From: a virus
Length of the DNA: 64,000 bases
Reading direction: 5' to 3' (one strand)
IMG/VR virus record: IMGVR_UViG_3300032093_000021
Location: 1 to 64,000 of that record
Positions 6,605-14,650 of the stretch are shown here, one piece after another. The position numbers were made by a program, and so were the translations under genes. Positions within the stretch are counted from its first letter, which is position 1, and each line of letters opens with the position of its first letter. The notes below the pieces were generated by a model, which saw nothing but the letters and a program-made list of their open reading frames with translations, did not search any database and had not been told where the DNA came from.

Positions 6605-8470
6605 TTATTTTTTTATAAGTTTGAATGTAAAATTAGTCATTAAATCGTTATAAACCAAAACTTTTATGAAAAAAAATCCTGAACTTACTAAATTATTGAT
6701 ATTGAGTGTATTTTGACCATTAATAAATTTCCTTTGATCAAATACTAATTTACCGGATGCGTCGTAAATGAATACCTCTTGATCATATTTATATTTTCCG
6801 AAATCTGATATAAGATTTGAACCCTGAAGATAAACGTTTACTTTATTAGTTGAATTTATATTTGGATAGATTGTTCTGGTCTCATTTAGTTCCAAAACAC
6901 CATTAAAACTAAAACCCCATATCCAAAATTTTGAATTCGCCCCTCCATCTCCATCAACAACCAAATAATATGTTTTACCAATTTCAGAAGTAAAACAATG
7001 TTGTTGATTATATTGTGTTCCGGCGGTAGTTCCATATATTGAAGGTCTTGGACAAGAAACAACCTGCCAGTTTGGGTCATTAGTTGGAGTTTTTGATACT
7101 TGAGTGCATGGATCGTTATCATTATCTAAATTCACATCTGTAACAACTATACTTTGTAATGCCACACTAGTTCCACTAATACCACTAATGGATAAACACG
7201 TATTAGATGCTGTCGCAGTATATTTGATCCAAACATCATTATTATTTGCAAAGTTCCAACCACAGGTAGCACCTCCAATGGTTCCAAAACTATTGGTGTT
7301 AGGTCCTCCTAAAGAACCTGGCATCTGTGTGCTACCGGACATTCCCGTTGTGTTGGCACATATCGGAGAAGAACCATCCCATACTATAGGATTGGAGCAA
7401 TTATCTCCGGTTGTTCCTTGTGAAATAATATTAGGATCCCCAAAGAAAAGACGAATATCATCAATACAAGGTGGGAAAGCAGTCGTTTCACTAAATATAA
7501 TTTTCCAAGTTCCATCAGCGTTTCCTGTGAAATTAGAATAATAAGTAGGAGTTCCTTGATATTGAGCATTGAAATATCCATTTTTACCTATCGCAGTTAA
7601 TGGCGCTCCTCCATTAAAATCATTCAAAACATTTGGATTATTCAAACAAGTCGTAAAACTAACAAGATTAAGATAATGGGTTCCTGTTGCAGAGGTTGAT
7701 AATCCTCCACTGTATATACCATAACATGTTCCGTTAGGGGACATTATTCTGATCTGTAAAGCGTCAAAATTTTTAGTCCCGGTCCCACAATCATTAAGTC
7801 CTAAAGAAACTAGTAATAGCTGATTGACAGAAGTCATATTTCCAACACCACTAACAGGAATATTAAATACACTCGGAGATGAAGATCCGGGATTTGCACA
7901 AGAACCTGTAGCGTTATCAAGATTTATTATGGGATTATTATCAAGCGTAAATATTTTTCTCGGGGTAGTTGAAACAGTATATGAGAATATCGTAGCATTT
8001 GAAGCTGGTCTATTTTCAACGGAGCAAAAAGTTCTTGGGGCGTTTCCACAACCATTTCCAAATATTTCATCTCCTCCACCACTATGCCAAGCACTAACGA
8101 TATACTTTACTACAGTTCCCGCAGGTTGAGCCGGTATTGTCCCAAAAACAGCATCAACAACAGGAGAACCAAAGTTATGATCAAATGTTACATTTACAAC
8201 TTGTGTGGTTCCATTTCCAACACCAAAAGCCCCGGATGGATTACTTCCATCAGTTGTATAATAAATTCTTGCTTGATTCCAATAGAACTGAAATTCAATT
8301 TTGAATCCAATCTTTACTGATTGAGTTCTATTTGGTGTCATTACATCTCTGAATTGTAAGGATGTAAGTCCTATGGTATTTGTCGTTGCTTCATGATATA
8401 CATAATCCGCCTCAGCGAAACAAAATAAATGGATAAGAAGTCCTAATAGAAATATGAAAATTTTTTTCAT
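6605..8470 (-). CDS. Large secreted protein with P-domain-like region and T9SS-type C-terminal domain
   Basis: 621 residues. An N-terminal signal peptide (MKKIFIFLLGLLIHLFCFA) is followed by beta-sandwich regions. Residues about 200-345 resemble a proprotein-convertase P-domain (NFDALQIRIMSPNGTCYGIY, then GNADGTWKIIFSE). Several Cys residues suggest disulphides. The last 90 residues match the type A sorting domain of the type IX secretion system: TRTIYPNINS, FIYDASGKLVFDQ, then SSGFFFIKVLVYN and a basic FKLIKK end. It is therefore probably exported by the host's T9SS and attached to or released from the cell surface. The start overlaps the upstream secreted gene by 4 nt. Confidence 0.7.
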   Translation of the reverse strand: MKKIFIFLLGLLIHLFCFAEADYVYHEATTNTIGLTSLQFRDVMTPNRTQSVKIGFKIEFQFYWNQARIYYTTDGSNPSGAFGVGNGTTQVVNVTFDHNFGSPVVDAVFGTIPAQPAGTVVKYIVSAWHSGGGDEIFGNGCGNAPRTFCSVENRPASNATIFSYTVSTTPRKIFTLDNNPIINLDNATGSCANPGSSSPSVFNIPVSGVGNMTSVNQLLLVSLGLNDCGTGTKNFDALQIRIMSPNGTCYGIYSGGLSTSATGTHYLNLVSFTTCLNNPNVLNDFNGGAPLTAIGKNGYFNAQYQGTPTYYSNFTGNADGTWKIIFSETTAFPPCIDDIRLFFGDPNIISQGTTGDNCSNPIVWDGSSPICANTTGMSGSTQMPGSLGGPNTNSFGTIGGATCGWNFANNNDVWIKYTATASNTCLSISGISGTSVALQSIVVTDVNLDNDNDPCTQVSKTPTNDPNWQVVSCPRPSIYGTTAGTQYNQQHCFTSEIGKTYYLVVDGDGGANSKFWIWGFSFNGVLELNETRTIYPNINSTNKVNVYLQGSNLISDFGKYKYDQEVFIYDASGKLVFDQRKFINGQNTLNINNLVSSGFFFIKVLVYNDLMTNFTFKLIKK

Positions 8471-9582
8471 AAATTAACTATTTTTAAGGTTTTGGTGTAA
8501 AATGTATATCTGTAGTAAATTGTTATATTCAAATAATAAAACCCTTTTGGAAGTTGGTAAACCTTATTTCCCCTAAAAATCATTCTTTCAATACCTATCG
8601 ATCTTCCGTCAGAAAGATAAGAAGAAATGTTCACTTGTGTTTCTAAATCGGTATTGAATACTATTGTATTTCCAAAAATTTTATATTGAAACCCGGATGG
8701 TAAACCTGGTCTGATGGTTGTATTATTTTGCAGATCTAAAGTCACATCACATATACAACCTTTTCTAATTGTATCTTGAATCCATATTTGGTTATTAGGG
8801 TTATTGAAAGCCCCGGGTGTTGCTGAAGCCGCAGAACCTGTAATCCAATTAGTAGAGGTATAATACCCACTTAAATCAAGTCCATTGTATGCATAGAATG
8901 TGTTAGCACCATTAGTTGTTGCAACTAAAGGAGCCAAAGAGTTTCCAACCATATTAGCCGCAGCTCCACAAGATGATAAAGTGGTCCTACCGTAAACTAC
9001 CGCATGGACTAAATTGAATGAAGGATCTCTTAATTGTAAACCATCACCGGCATTAGCAGCATTTATTGTATTCCAATTACCAACACCATATGTCAAACAA
9101 TCTGAATATGATAACTTTGTGCTACAACTCAAAGCGGCAGGTGCCGTAGTGCATGATTCCAAAGAAACATGATTTGCAGGTAAAACATAAACACAATCAT
9201 TATTAAAATCGTATGGATCATCAGGAGGAATTGATAAATCACGATCCAAATCATTATAGATTATAATAATAGCACCCACAGGTAATCTTGTCCAAGGCGC
9301 AACATTTTTGAATCTTAAATGACCATTTGCAAACCCACTCCCGAAATTGTTACTCGAAGGTGAAAAGGTTCCATCATTATCATCAATTACCCAACCCGCA
9401 CAATTTAATGAATTGGTAAAACAACCACGAAGGCTTGCCGCAGTTGGTGTAGTTGGAGCTACAAGTAATTCAATCCACTCTTTAGATCCTGATGGACCAT
9501 TTGAAAACTCATTAATTCTTAGCGTCTGTCCAAATATTGTTAAACACAGTATTTGAAATAATATTATTAATTTTAACTTCAT
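8467..9582 (-). CDS. Secreted lamin-tail-domain-like protein
   Basis: 371 residues. A signal peptide (MKLKLIILFQILCLTIFGQ) precedes TLRINEFSNGPSGSKEWIEL, the opening pattern of lamin-tail domains found in Bacteroidota secreted proteins. The mature part is Cys-rich (for example SLESCTTAPAALSCSTKLSY). The last 80 residues have the beta-rich character of a T9SS sorting domain (VNISSYLSDGR, KGFYYLNITIYY, TKTLKIVNL), although less canonical than in the neighbour. Co-transcribed with two other secreted proteins; probably displayed on the infected cell or carried with the virion. Confidence 0.65.
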   Translation of the reverse strand: MKLKLIILFQILCLTIFGQTLRINEFSNGPSGSKEWIELLVAPTTPTAASLRGCFTNSLNCAGWVIDDNDGTFSPSSNNFGSGFANGHLRFKNVAPWTRLPVGAIIIIYNDLDRDLSIPPDDPYDFNNDCVYVLPANHVSLESCTTAPAALSCSTKLSYSDCLTYGVGNWNTINAANAGDGLQLRDPSFNLVHAVVYGRTTLSSCGAAANMVGNSLAPLVATTNGANTFYAYNGLDLSGYYTSTNWITGSAASATPGAFNNPNNQIWIQDTIRKGCICDVTLDLQNNTTIRPGLPSGFQYKIFGNTIVFNTDLETQVNISSYLSDGRSIGIERMIFRGNKVYQLPKGFYYLNITIYYRYTFYTKTLKIVNL

Positions 9583-9585
9583 ACA

Positions 9586-9729
9586 TCATTGGTCATAAGG
9601 ATCCGGACTACAAATATGTTTTCTCCACCATCTACCAAAAACTGTATTCTCATTTTTAGAAACAATTTTCTCCCCTATGATTAAACCAAAAAGATAAATA
9701 AAAATAATAGAAATAATAAACAAAATCAT
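9586..9729 (-). CDS. 47-aa membrane microprotein with Arg/Trp tail
   Basis: ATG at 9729 gives MILFIISIIFIYLFGLIIGE, then KIVSKNENTVFGRWWRKHIC and SPDPYDQ before TGA. One transmembrane helix with a cytoplasmic tail rich in Trp, Arg and His; I have seen similar tails (RWWRKH...DPYD) in phage proteins. Tightly packed between two secreted-protein genes (3-nt gaps). Function unknown. Confidence 0.6.
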   Translation of the reverse strand: MILFIISIIFIYLFGLIIGEKIVSKNENTVFGRWWRKHICSPDPYDQ

Positions 9730-9732
9730 AAA

Positions 9733-10368
9733 TTAATTTTTGAAAATTTTGAAAGTATAATAATCATAAAACTTATTTTGAACATAAACCCTAACATAGT
9801 TCAACCCTTTTGACAAAAAAAGATTTGTATTCAAGGAAAGATTTTTTTTAACTTGACTGAATTGTGAATATGTTAATCTTCCATTATTATCAAAAACGGA
9901 TATATTTACATTTTCCGTCAAAGATCCAAAATCAAAATTCAAAAAACCTTTATCAAAAAAAACTTTATATTGTTGATTTTCTCTTATAAAAACTATTCCC
10001 GGTCTATTTTCCAACGATAGAACACCCAATGTTATAACAACCTCCAAAAACCCCATATCAGGATTAGAAACACAAGATGTCTCAGCTTTCGCCCTGAACT
10101 TAATTTCAGTAAGTGGTAATCTTGGAACCAAAACCCAAATAGAGTCATTAGGTCCAATATTGTGATCAATAGCGGGATCGGTGTCCGCTTTGGTCCTTAT
10201 CACAACCGGACAAGATTGTTTATTTTTAACTGTGAAAATGTAATTCCCATTGTCATACCCGACAACACGAATAAGAACAACATTGTTTTCAAAGAATTGA
10301 CCCCCATTTTGAGAAAATCCAAAAGATGAAAGTAAAGATAAGATGACGGATAAAAATACCTTTTTCAT
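9733..10368 (-). CDS. Secreted protein with T9SS-like C-terminal domain
   Basis: 211 residues. Signal peptide MKKVFLSVILSLLSSFGFSQ, a beta-sandwich-like domain with two Cys residues (QSCPVVI, TSCVSNP), then a C-terminal domain of about 70 residues with the sorting-domain pattern (VNISVFDNNGRLTYSQF, LSKGLNYVRVYVQ, YTFKIFKN). First gene of the secreted cassette in transcription order. The molecular role is unknown; export through the host type IX system is inferred from the domain. Confidence 0.65.
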   Translation of the reverse strand: MKKVFLSVILSLLSSFGFSQNGGQFFENNVVLIRVVGYDNGNYIFTVKNKQSCPVVIRTKADTDPAIDHNIGPNDSIWVLVPRLPLTEIKFRAKAETSCVSNPDMGFLEVVITLGVLSLENRPGIVFIRENQQYKVFFDKGFLNFDFGSLTENVNISVFDNNGRLTYSQFSQVKKNLSLNTNLFLSKGLNYVRVYVQNKFYDYYTFKIFKN

Positions 10369-10374
10369 AAATTA

Positions 10375-10743
10375 TTATATTACATAATCAATAGAAAAAA
10401 GATCTAAATCTGATTCTGAACCCTCGTTATCAGTATATGTAATACAAGATTTAATATCCTTATCCAAGGATACCAAAAATGATTTGTAATACATTGGGGC
10501 TCTAACCACAATAAGAAGATCTTTATTCTCGTTTATTTGATAATTAACCAATACAGAATTAGGCATATTCTGAAAATACTGGTTATCAATAAACAATTTA
10601 ATAAACCATAATTTTGTTAAGTCTTCTAATGAAGGATGATTAGGATTTTTGGAAAAAAGAGAGTGATATTGATAAACAAATCTCTGAAGTAGATGATATA
10701 ATATTAAATCGTTTGTGTTGATTGATAATGTAATTTTTTTCAT
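10375..10743 (-). CDS. Hypothetical 122-aa protein
   Basis: A mixed alpha/beta protein starting MKKITLSINTNDLILYHLLQ, ending in a beta/acidic tail (SDLDLFSIDYVI). No signal peptide and no family recognised. It lies directly upstream of the secreted cassette (6-nt gap), so it is probably co-transcribed. Confidence 0.6.
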   Translation of the reverse strand: MKKITLSINTNDLILYHLLQRFVYQYHSLFSKNPNHPSLEDLTKLWFIKLFIDNQYFQNMPNSVLVNYQINENKDLLIVVRAPMYYKSFLVSLDKDIKSCITYTDNEGSESDLDLFSIDYVI

Positions 10744-10784
10744 AATAGGGAAATATAAACATTATTTCCATATAAGTCAAAATA

Positions 10785-11090
10785 TCAATTACCAATAATT
10801 AAATCATCATAATTCAAAGTATCCATCCCTTTTTGTTTGTCCTTAACGTCCTCGTACATATAAGATTTAACGACAGATAATATACTTGATTCTGATTGTG
10901 CAATTTTTGACTCCATCCAATCATCTAATTGTTCTCCTTCCTCCATCATTTCCCACATTTTGTATGCTAAAGTTGCAATGGTAAACAATTGTTGTTTCGC
11001 CATATAACTTCCTTCCTCGTTGGATTCATTAACCATTTGTTGGTCAACGATTCTCTTCAATTGATCCGGACTAATTAAATAATTTTTCAT
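10785..11090 (-). CDS. Small helical phage protein (DWMESKIAQ motif)
   Basis: 101 residues. After MKNYLISPDQLKRIVDQQMV comes a helical segment with KMWEMMEEGEQLDDWMESKI and then SSILSVVKSYMYEDV. The pattern W-x2-K-I-x2-(A/S)-x6-SV-x2-YM-x-YE occurs in many myovirus proteins, several linked to virion structure, but its function is not known to me. It has a terminator and a TATTTATT element directly upstream, so it starts a new transcription unit, probably late. Confidence 0.6.
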   Translation of the reverse strand: MKNYLISPDQLKRIVDQQMVNESNEEGSYMAKQQLFTIATLAYKMWEMMEEGEQLDDWMESKIAQSESSILSVVKSYMYEDVKDKQKGMDTLNYDDLIIGN

Positions 11091-11102
11091 TTCTACTTTT
11101 TT

Positions 11103-11110
11103 AATAAATA
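11103..11110 (-). promoter_or_regulatory. TATTTATT element upstream of 11090
   Basis: The minus strand carries TATTTATT 12 nt before the ATG at 11090, directly downstream of a terminator. Confidence 0.45.
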
Positions 11111-11117
11111 TTTATAA

Positions 11118-11147
11118 AACAAAAAAAGTGAGGAAAATCCTCACTTT
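11118..11147 (-). terminator. Rho-independent terminator
   Basis: On the minus strand AAAGTGAGGA and TCCTCACTTT form a 10-bp stem with a 3-nt loop, followed by a T-run. It ends the unit that includes 11189-11763. Confidence 0.9.
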
Positions 11148-11188
11148 AGGGCTGAACCTGGTTTGGGTTCGTTCCACCACCAACTTTA

Positions 11189-11491
11189 TTAAAAGCTGGA
11201 AACTTTTTTTGTTCTCGGTATATTGAAATACAAATCATTAATTTCATCAATTGTAGCAAATGGTAGCACATCATCCCCTCTTCTCGCGAAAAATGATGTT
11301 ACGAATTTATTGGAATCCTTATCAATAACCGCAACTTCAAAGGAAGTTTCGAAGTCACCATAAAGACCTATTCCACCACCAACAATAGAAAGAAGATAAT
11401 TACCAATCTCCATGGTGAACATTCTACCTTCTCTACCTACAGGATGTAAACGGGATTTCCTTTTTATGAAATCAATTGTCAAAGGTTTCAT
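11189..11491 (-). CDS. Conserved hypothetical phage protein (IVGGG..YG motif)
   Basis: 100 residues. The centre reads NYLLSIVGGGIGLYGDFETS followed by FEVAVID, a motif (lSIVgG..g.YG....FEvAv) that recurs in small proteins of myoviruses. Function unknown. The start overlaps the upstream gene by 4 nt. Confidence 0.65.
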   Translation of the reverse strand: MKPLTIDFIKRKSRLHPVGREGRMFTMEIGNYLLSIVGGGIGLYGDFETSFEVAVIDKDSNKFVTSFFARRGDDVLPFATIDEINDLYFNIPRTKKVSSF

Positions 11492-11763
11492 GAAGGTTGC
11501 TCAATTTTAGATTTGGTAATTATTTGTTCTGTAAGAGAACTAGAATCAAAAGAAGTTGATATAATAGACTCTTTTAATACTGAATGGGGTATGTTAATCA
11601 AAAAATCCTCCCCATTGAAATATGTCAGATCTTCCTTCAACATCAAACAACCATTGACCATCTTCAAAAACAATTTGAACTGAACCGGATTAACAAAAGT
11701 TTCCTGTAGTAATACACCTAAGGTTAAGTGTTGAATCTTGATTGTTTTTGTTAATAAAGTCAT
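11488..11763 (-). CDS. Hypothetical 91-aa protein
   Basis: A small mixed protein (MTLLTKTIKIQHLTLGVLLQ...). Coupled to the following gene by a 4-nt overlap. A TATCTTTG box lies 17 nt upstream of its start, so this pair forms a short early-type operon. Confidence 0.6.
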   Translation of the reverse strand: MTLLTKTIKIQHLTLGVLLQETFVNPVQFKLFLKMVNGCLMLKEDLTYFNGEDFLINIPHSVLKESIISTSFDSSSLTEQIITKSKIEQPS

Positions 11764-11780
11764 ACATTTGATTTAGAAAT

Positions 11781-11788
11781 CAAAGATA
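11781..11788 (-). promoter_or_regulatory. Bacteroidota -7 box (TATCTTTG)
   Basis: TATCTTTG on the minus strand, 17 nt before the ATG at 11763; an exact match to TAnnTTTG. Confidence 0.5.
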
Positions 11789-11812
11789 TGCTTTTTTTTA
11801 GAAATTGAAAAA

Positions 11813-12502
11813 TTAAAACAAAGATTTTTTTCCTCGTTGTTGTATATTTTGTCTATTTTTCATGAAAATATCAAAATCACTTGATCCTTGGCCTCCGTCG
11901 GTTTTAACACCTTGATTTCCATCGGTTTTAACACCTTGATTTCCATCGGTTTTAACACCTTGATTTCCATCGGTTTTAACACCTTGATCTCCATCGGTTT
12001 TATCTCCTTGGTTTTGATCAATTTTTACCTCATTTCCTTTATCGGTTTTATCTCCTGAATTTCCACAGAATGTCAAAGGTGTTTGAGGTGGGTATATGGA
12101 TTGTATAATACAAACCTGAGCCATTACTTGTTCTTTATTTGTACTCAATTGTTTTAATAATTCACTTCTCATGAAATTTTTTACGCATTGGCAGGGATCT
12201 TCTTTTTCACCACAAGGAACCGGATTAGGATTCAAAATTGGTACTTTTGTGGTTGCCATAGTTGGGTTTTTTAAACCGGTTATTGCTTTTTCAATCATAT
12301 CTTTTTCTTCCTTACTCAACTTCTTGTAATCTTCTGTTTTTTGATAACTTTCAAAATCTCCAGCAATTTGGTCACATGTTCTATTGGCCAAATAATAATC
12401 CAAATATGCTTTGATTTCATCTTCTGGAGATTCTCTCAACAATCCGTACATTTTACGAATTTCATTTTTTTCTGACTCTGTAATTATAAATCTTTTTTTC
12501 AT
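11813..12502 (-). CDS. Tagged protein with GVKTDGNQ tandem repeats
   Basis: 229 residues starting MKKRFIITESEKNEIRKMYG then LLRES, the fullest form of the shared N-terminal tag, nearly identical to that of the next gene upstream. The middle contains a Cys cluster (PCGEKEDPCQCVKNF). The C-terminal third holds four to five 8-residue repeats (GVKTDGNQ), encoded by a 24-bp DNA repeat, and ends in a basic tail (RQNIQQRGKKSLF). Possible cleavage sites after IITE and LLRE fit a prohead-protease consensus. A packaged internal or ejected protein is my inference; the mature part has no recognised domain. Confidence 0.7.
   Translation of the reverse strand: MKKRFIITESEKNEIRKMYGLLRESPEDEIKAYLDYYLANRTCDQIAGDFESYQKTEDYKKLSKEEKDMIEKAITGLKNPTMATTKVPILNPNPVPCGEKEDPCQCVKNFMRSELLKQLSTNKEQVMAQVCIIQSIYPPQTPLTFCGNSGDKTDKGNEVKIDQNQGDKTDGDQGVKTDGNQGVKTDGNQGVKTDGNQGVKTDGGQGSSDFDIFMKNRQNIQQRGKKSLF
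11899..11994 (+). repeat. 24-bp tandem repeat, four copies
   Basis: The unit CGGTTTTAACACCTTGATTT + CCAT occurs four times head to tail, the last copy with one change, followed by a partial fifth. It is in frame with the tagged protein and encodes GVKTDGNQ. The near identity suggests recent slippage, so copy number probably varies among relatives. Confidence 0.9.
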
Positions 12503-12505
12503 ATA

Positions 12506-13501
12506 TTATTGTTTTTTTGGATATAATACTATTAATGAGTAAATTCTCGTGTTATTTTCAAATTTACCACCTTTCAACTCTACTGCACCATATTCAGTAT
12601 TTTTACTTATCGTATTTTGACAAGATTGACATGATGACTCTCCAGGTAAATTAAATCTTAGGAAAAGACCATAAACCGGAGTATTTCCTAAATTGACTGA
12701 AAAAGTTTTCTTTTCCATGTCCAACTTGATTGAGGTTAAATCCAAACTTTTTCCTCTAGTTTGGTCTTTAATTTTTGTTTCAAGTTCATCAACAGTTTGT
12801 GCTTGAATATTAATGGTTCCAGATCCACTTTGATTATTTGTATTTTTGTTTGTACTAGATCCCGCTTGAATTGGATAACCTTTAGTTGTTCCTATTTGTA
12901 CACCATTTTTATCTAAAATTGGAGTATCCACGATTTGTCTGTAGTAAAAATAGGTTTCATAAATTGGTGATGATTTACCTCCTTGGGCTACAATAGGGTT
13001 TTGATTTTTTTTGAAAAATGCATATTTTGAAGGATCACTTTGAAATGCAGATGGAATTGCCACCCCTCTATGTCCCCAACCACCTCTACCATCAAAGCTA
13101 GTTATTGCTTTATCCTCAGTCGTTGCACTTAACGGAATTTTTATTTCCAAGAAATTATCATCTTTTGTCATGGTTATACCATCTAAATCAGGAATTACGT
13201 AAGTTCCTGAGTTGTACAATTCCTTGAGGTAATCACCAGTCACTTTTTTAGCAACCGCAGTTGCTTGATGTATTGAATCACCTTTACTACCATCTTTATG
13301 TTGAATACAAAACCCAGTCTCAGGACCATTATATGTTACTTTTACCTCTGAAGCAGTTTTAGAAACATCAACTTTTGGTTTAGTAACTCCATCACCATTC
13401 TGATAATTTTCAAAATCGCACCTTATCTGTTCTGTGATCAGTCCATACATCTTACGAATTTCGTATTTTTCTGACTCAGTAATTATAAATCTTCCTCCCA
13501 T
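12506..13501 (-). CDS. Tagged protein of unknown function
   Basis: 331 residues. The N-terminus MGGRFIITESEKYEIRKMYG + LITEQ is nearly the same as in the adjacent gene although the rest is unrelated. The mature region is beta-rich, with a glycine/aromatic patch (FDGRGGWGHRGVAIPS) and a C-terminal CQSC motif (SSCQSCQNTISK) that could bind metal or form a disulphide. The TATTTATG element stands exactly 4 nt before the ATG, and the giant RNA's terminator lies just beyond. Capsid targeting is inferred from the tag; no enzymatic fold recognised. Confidence 0.7.
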   Translation of the reverse strand: MGGRFIITESEKYEIRKMYGLITEQIRCDFENYQNGDGVTKPKVDVSKTASEVKVTYNGPETGFCIQHKDGSKGDSIHQATAVAKKVTGDYLKELYNSGTYVIPDLDGITMTKDDNFLEIKIPLSATTEDKAITSFDGRGGWGHRGVAIPSAFQSDPSKYAFFKKNQNPIVAQGGKSSPIYETYFYYRQIVDTPILDKNGVQIGTTKGYPIQAGSSTNKNTNNQSGSGTINIQAQTVDELETKIKDQTRGKSLDLTSIKLDMEKKTFSVNLGNTPVYGLFLRFNLPGESSCQSCQNTISKNTEYGAVELKGGKFENNTRIYSLIVLYPKKQ

Positions 13502-13505
13502 AATT

Positions 13506-13513
13506 CATAAATA
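13506..13513 (-). promoter_or_regulatory. TATTTATG element, 4 nt before ATG
   Basis: On the minus strand TATTTATG is followed by AATT and the ATG at 13501, the same geometry as at 425 and 15053. Confidence 0.5.
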
Positions 13514-13524
13514 TCTATGGGCAC

Positions 13525-13565
13525 AAAAAAACCTCCAACTTTTTTCTACAAAAATCAGAGGTTTT
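13525..13565 (-). terminator. Terminator of the giant RNA transcript
   Basis: On the minus strand AAAACCTC (13558-13565) pairs with GAGGTTTT (13528-13535) across a 22-nt loop, then continues as a T-run. It marks the 3' end of the transcript that crosses the gene-free region. Confidence 0.8.
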
Positions 13566-14590
13566 ACTATATAGCAATAGGGGTATTGAAAAAAACGCTG
13601 AGATTACACGTTAGTTCAGAGAATCTTTCGAAGGATTATTTGGTTCCCTTCTTATCCACTTCCTTTTGAGAAGTAATCCTCAATGACGATTGATTGGGTC
13701 AATCACACCTAAAGGTTTCAATTACTCTCTCATTACTCAACTCTCTTCGAAGATGCCTCCCCGACGCGTCCTTGCGGGACTAGAGGTTTTTGGTAAGAAT
13801 ACACTCAGACTTGCGATCCTTGTGTGCAATGAACGGCTCATTACTATGTAGTCACCTTTCATTGAAACCTGACGAACACTTTTGCTTAATTGATTTAATG
13901 GACTTAAATGCATTAAGTTTTGTGTTGCGAATGTGTCGAAGTAGTGGTTCGTCTTAGGCTTCGTTATCTTTTGAACAACGAAATACCAAACTACTCCGTG
14001 AGATGTCCCCACCTCCTTGCTTCAAGTAAACTTCATAACTCATACCCTTGGTAGGGTTAAGGTTAAGGACTCCAACAGCACCACCTGTACGGGATCATAC
14101 CTTTCGGTTTTAAGCTTACTTTAGTAATGGAGACCGCAATCGTGTTGTCGGATAACAACATATCTTACAGGAATCCTATGGGTTATTCTTATTGATCTTC
14201 CGACCTCAATCCGAGAATTCGCGTCCCCGGATCATCTAACCACTCCCCCTACAGTGTTACCCTCGGTACTAGAGGTTAGATGATATCCCACTTGTATACT
14301 CGAGTTCCATTTCTGAAACCGCAAAGTCATTAACACAGATGACTTCACTTTATCTCACTTTCGTGGTTTATTTAAGGACCATATACGGCCCATTACCTTT
14401 ATCAAATGACCGAAGTCAGATGAACGGATAATTATTTTAATTCAAAGAACTGTTAAGTTAGACAAGAAGAGGAATCTTTACGACCACTCACTAACCTCCA
14501 CTTATAATCACCGGTTTTTGTCTGATTTTAGAGACTCATTCCGGTAGGACTGAGAGTAGTGGAACCTTTACAACCCCTTCTCGTCTTTTG
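13526..14590 (-). ncRNA. Giant structured RNA candidate (GOLLD/ROOL-like), about 1.06 kb
   Basis: Gene-free, clearly richer in G+C than the flanks, and full of complementary segments. Its own promoter box lies at 14596-14603 and its terminator at 13525-13565. Main helices (plus coordinates): 14535-14538/14551-14554 with 14540-14542/14547-14549; 14376-14380/14387-14391; 14324-14330/14339-14345 inside 14316-14320/14365-14369; 14229-14241/14274-14288 (longest, about 13 bp with a 2-nt bulge); 14143-14148/14155-14160; 14044-14048/14053-14057; 13960-13965/13977-13982; 13868-13876/13948-13958 enclosing a long stacked hairpin at 13875-13926; 13688-13693/13699-13704; 13632-13638/13674-13680; 13575-13579/13584-13588. 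The helix at 14376-14391 needs a G-U pair that exists only in the minus-strand RNA, which fixes the strand. Phage location, size and position directly after a tRNA match the GOLLD and ROOL classes. Membership is inferred, not aligned. Confidence 0.75.
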
Positions 14591-14595
14591 TTTCA

Positions 14596-14627
14596 CAAAG
14601 GTAAGAAAGGTTTTTCAAACTTCCAAA
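14596..14627 (-). promoter_or_regulatory. Bacteroidota promoter for the giant RNA
   Basis: The minus strand has TTTG (14624-14627), a 20-nt spacer, then TACCTTTG (14596-14603), an exact match to the TTTG-N17-23-TAnnTTTG consensus of the Bacteroidota primary sigma factor. It lies in an imperfect copy (14587-14650) of the repeat that carries the tRNA promoter. Start of transcription is expected near 14590. Confidence 0.75.
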
Positions 14628-14650
14628 TCTTTTTTTGAAACTTTTTTTTG

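Noticed and set aside
7104-8320. Several plus-strand frames opposite the 621-aa secreted protein
   Set aside because: Shadows of a gene with signal peptide and sorting domain. No upstream promoter box or coupled neighbours.
13737-14012. A 91-codon minus-strand frame inside the RNA region
   Set aside because: Composition unlike the neighbouring proteins, no RBS or promoter box, and it runs through several strong helices (13868-13958, 13756-13786). Better explained as chance within a structured RNA.
13525-14650. Ribosomal RNA, group I or group II intron, tmRNA or RNase P RNA
   Set aside because: I could not find the conserved rRNA core, an intron catalytic core or encoded intron protein, a tmRNA alanine acceptor with tag frame, or an RNase P P4-like core. 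Flanks are also not split genes.
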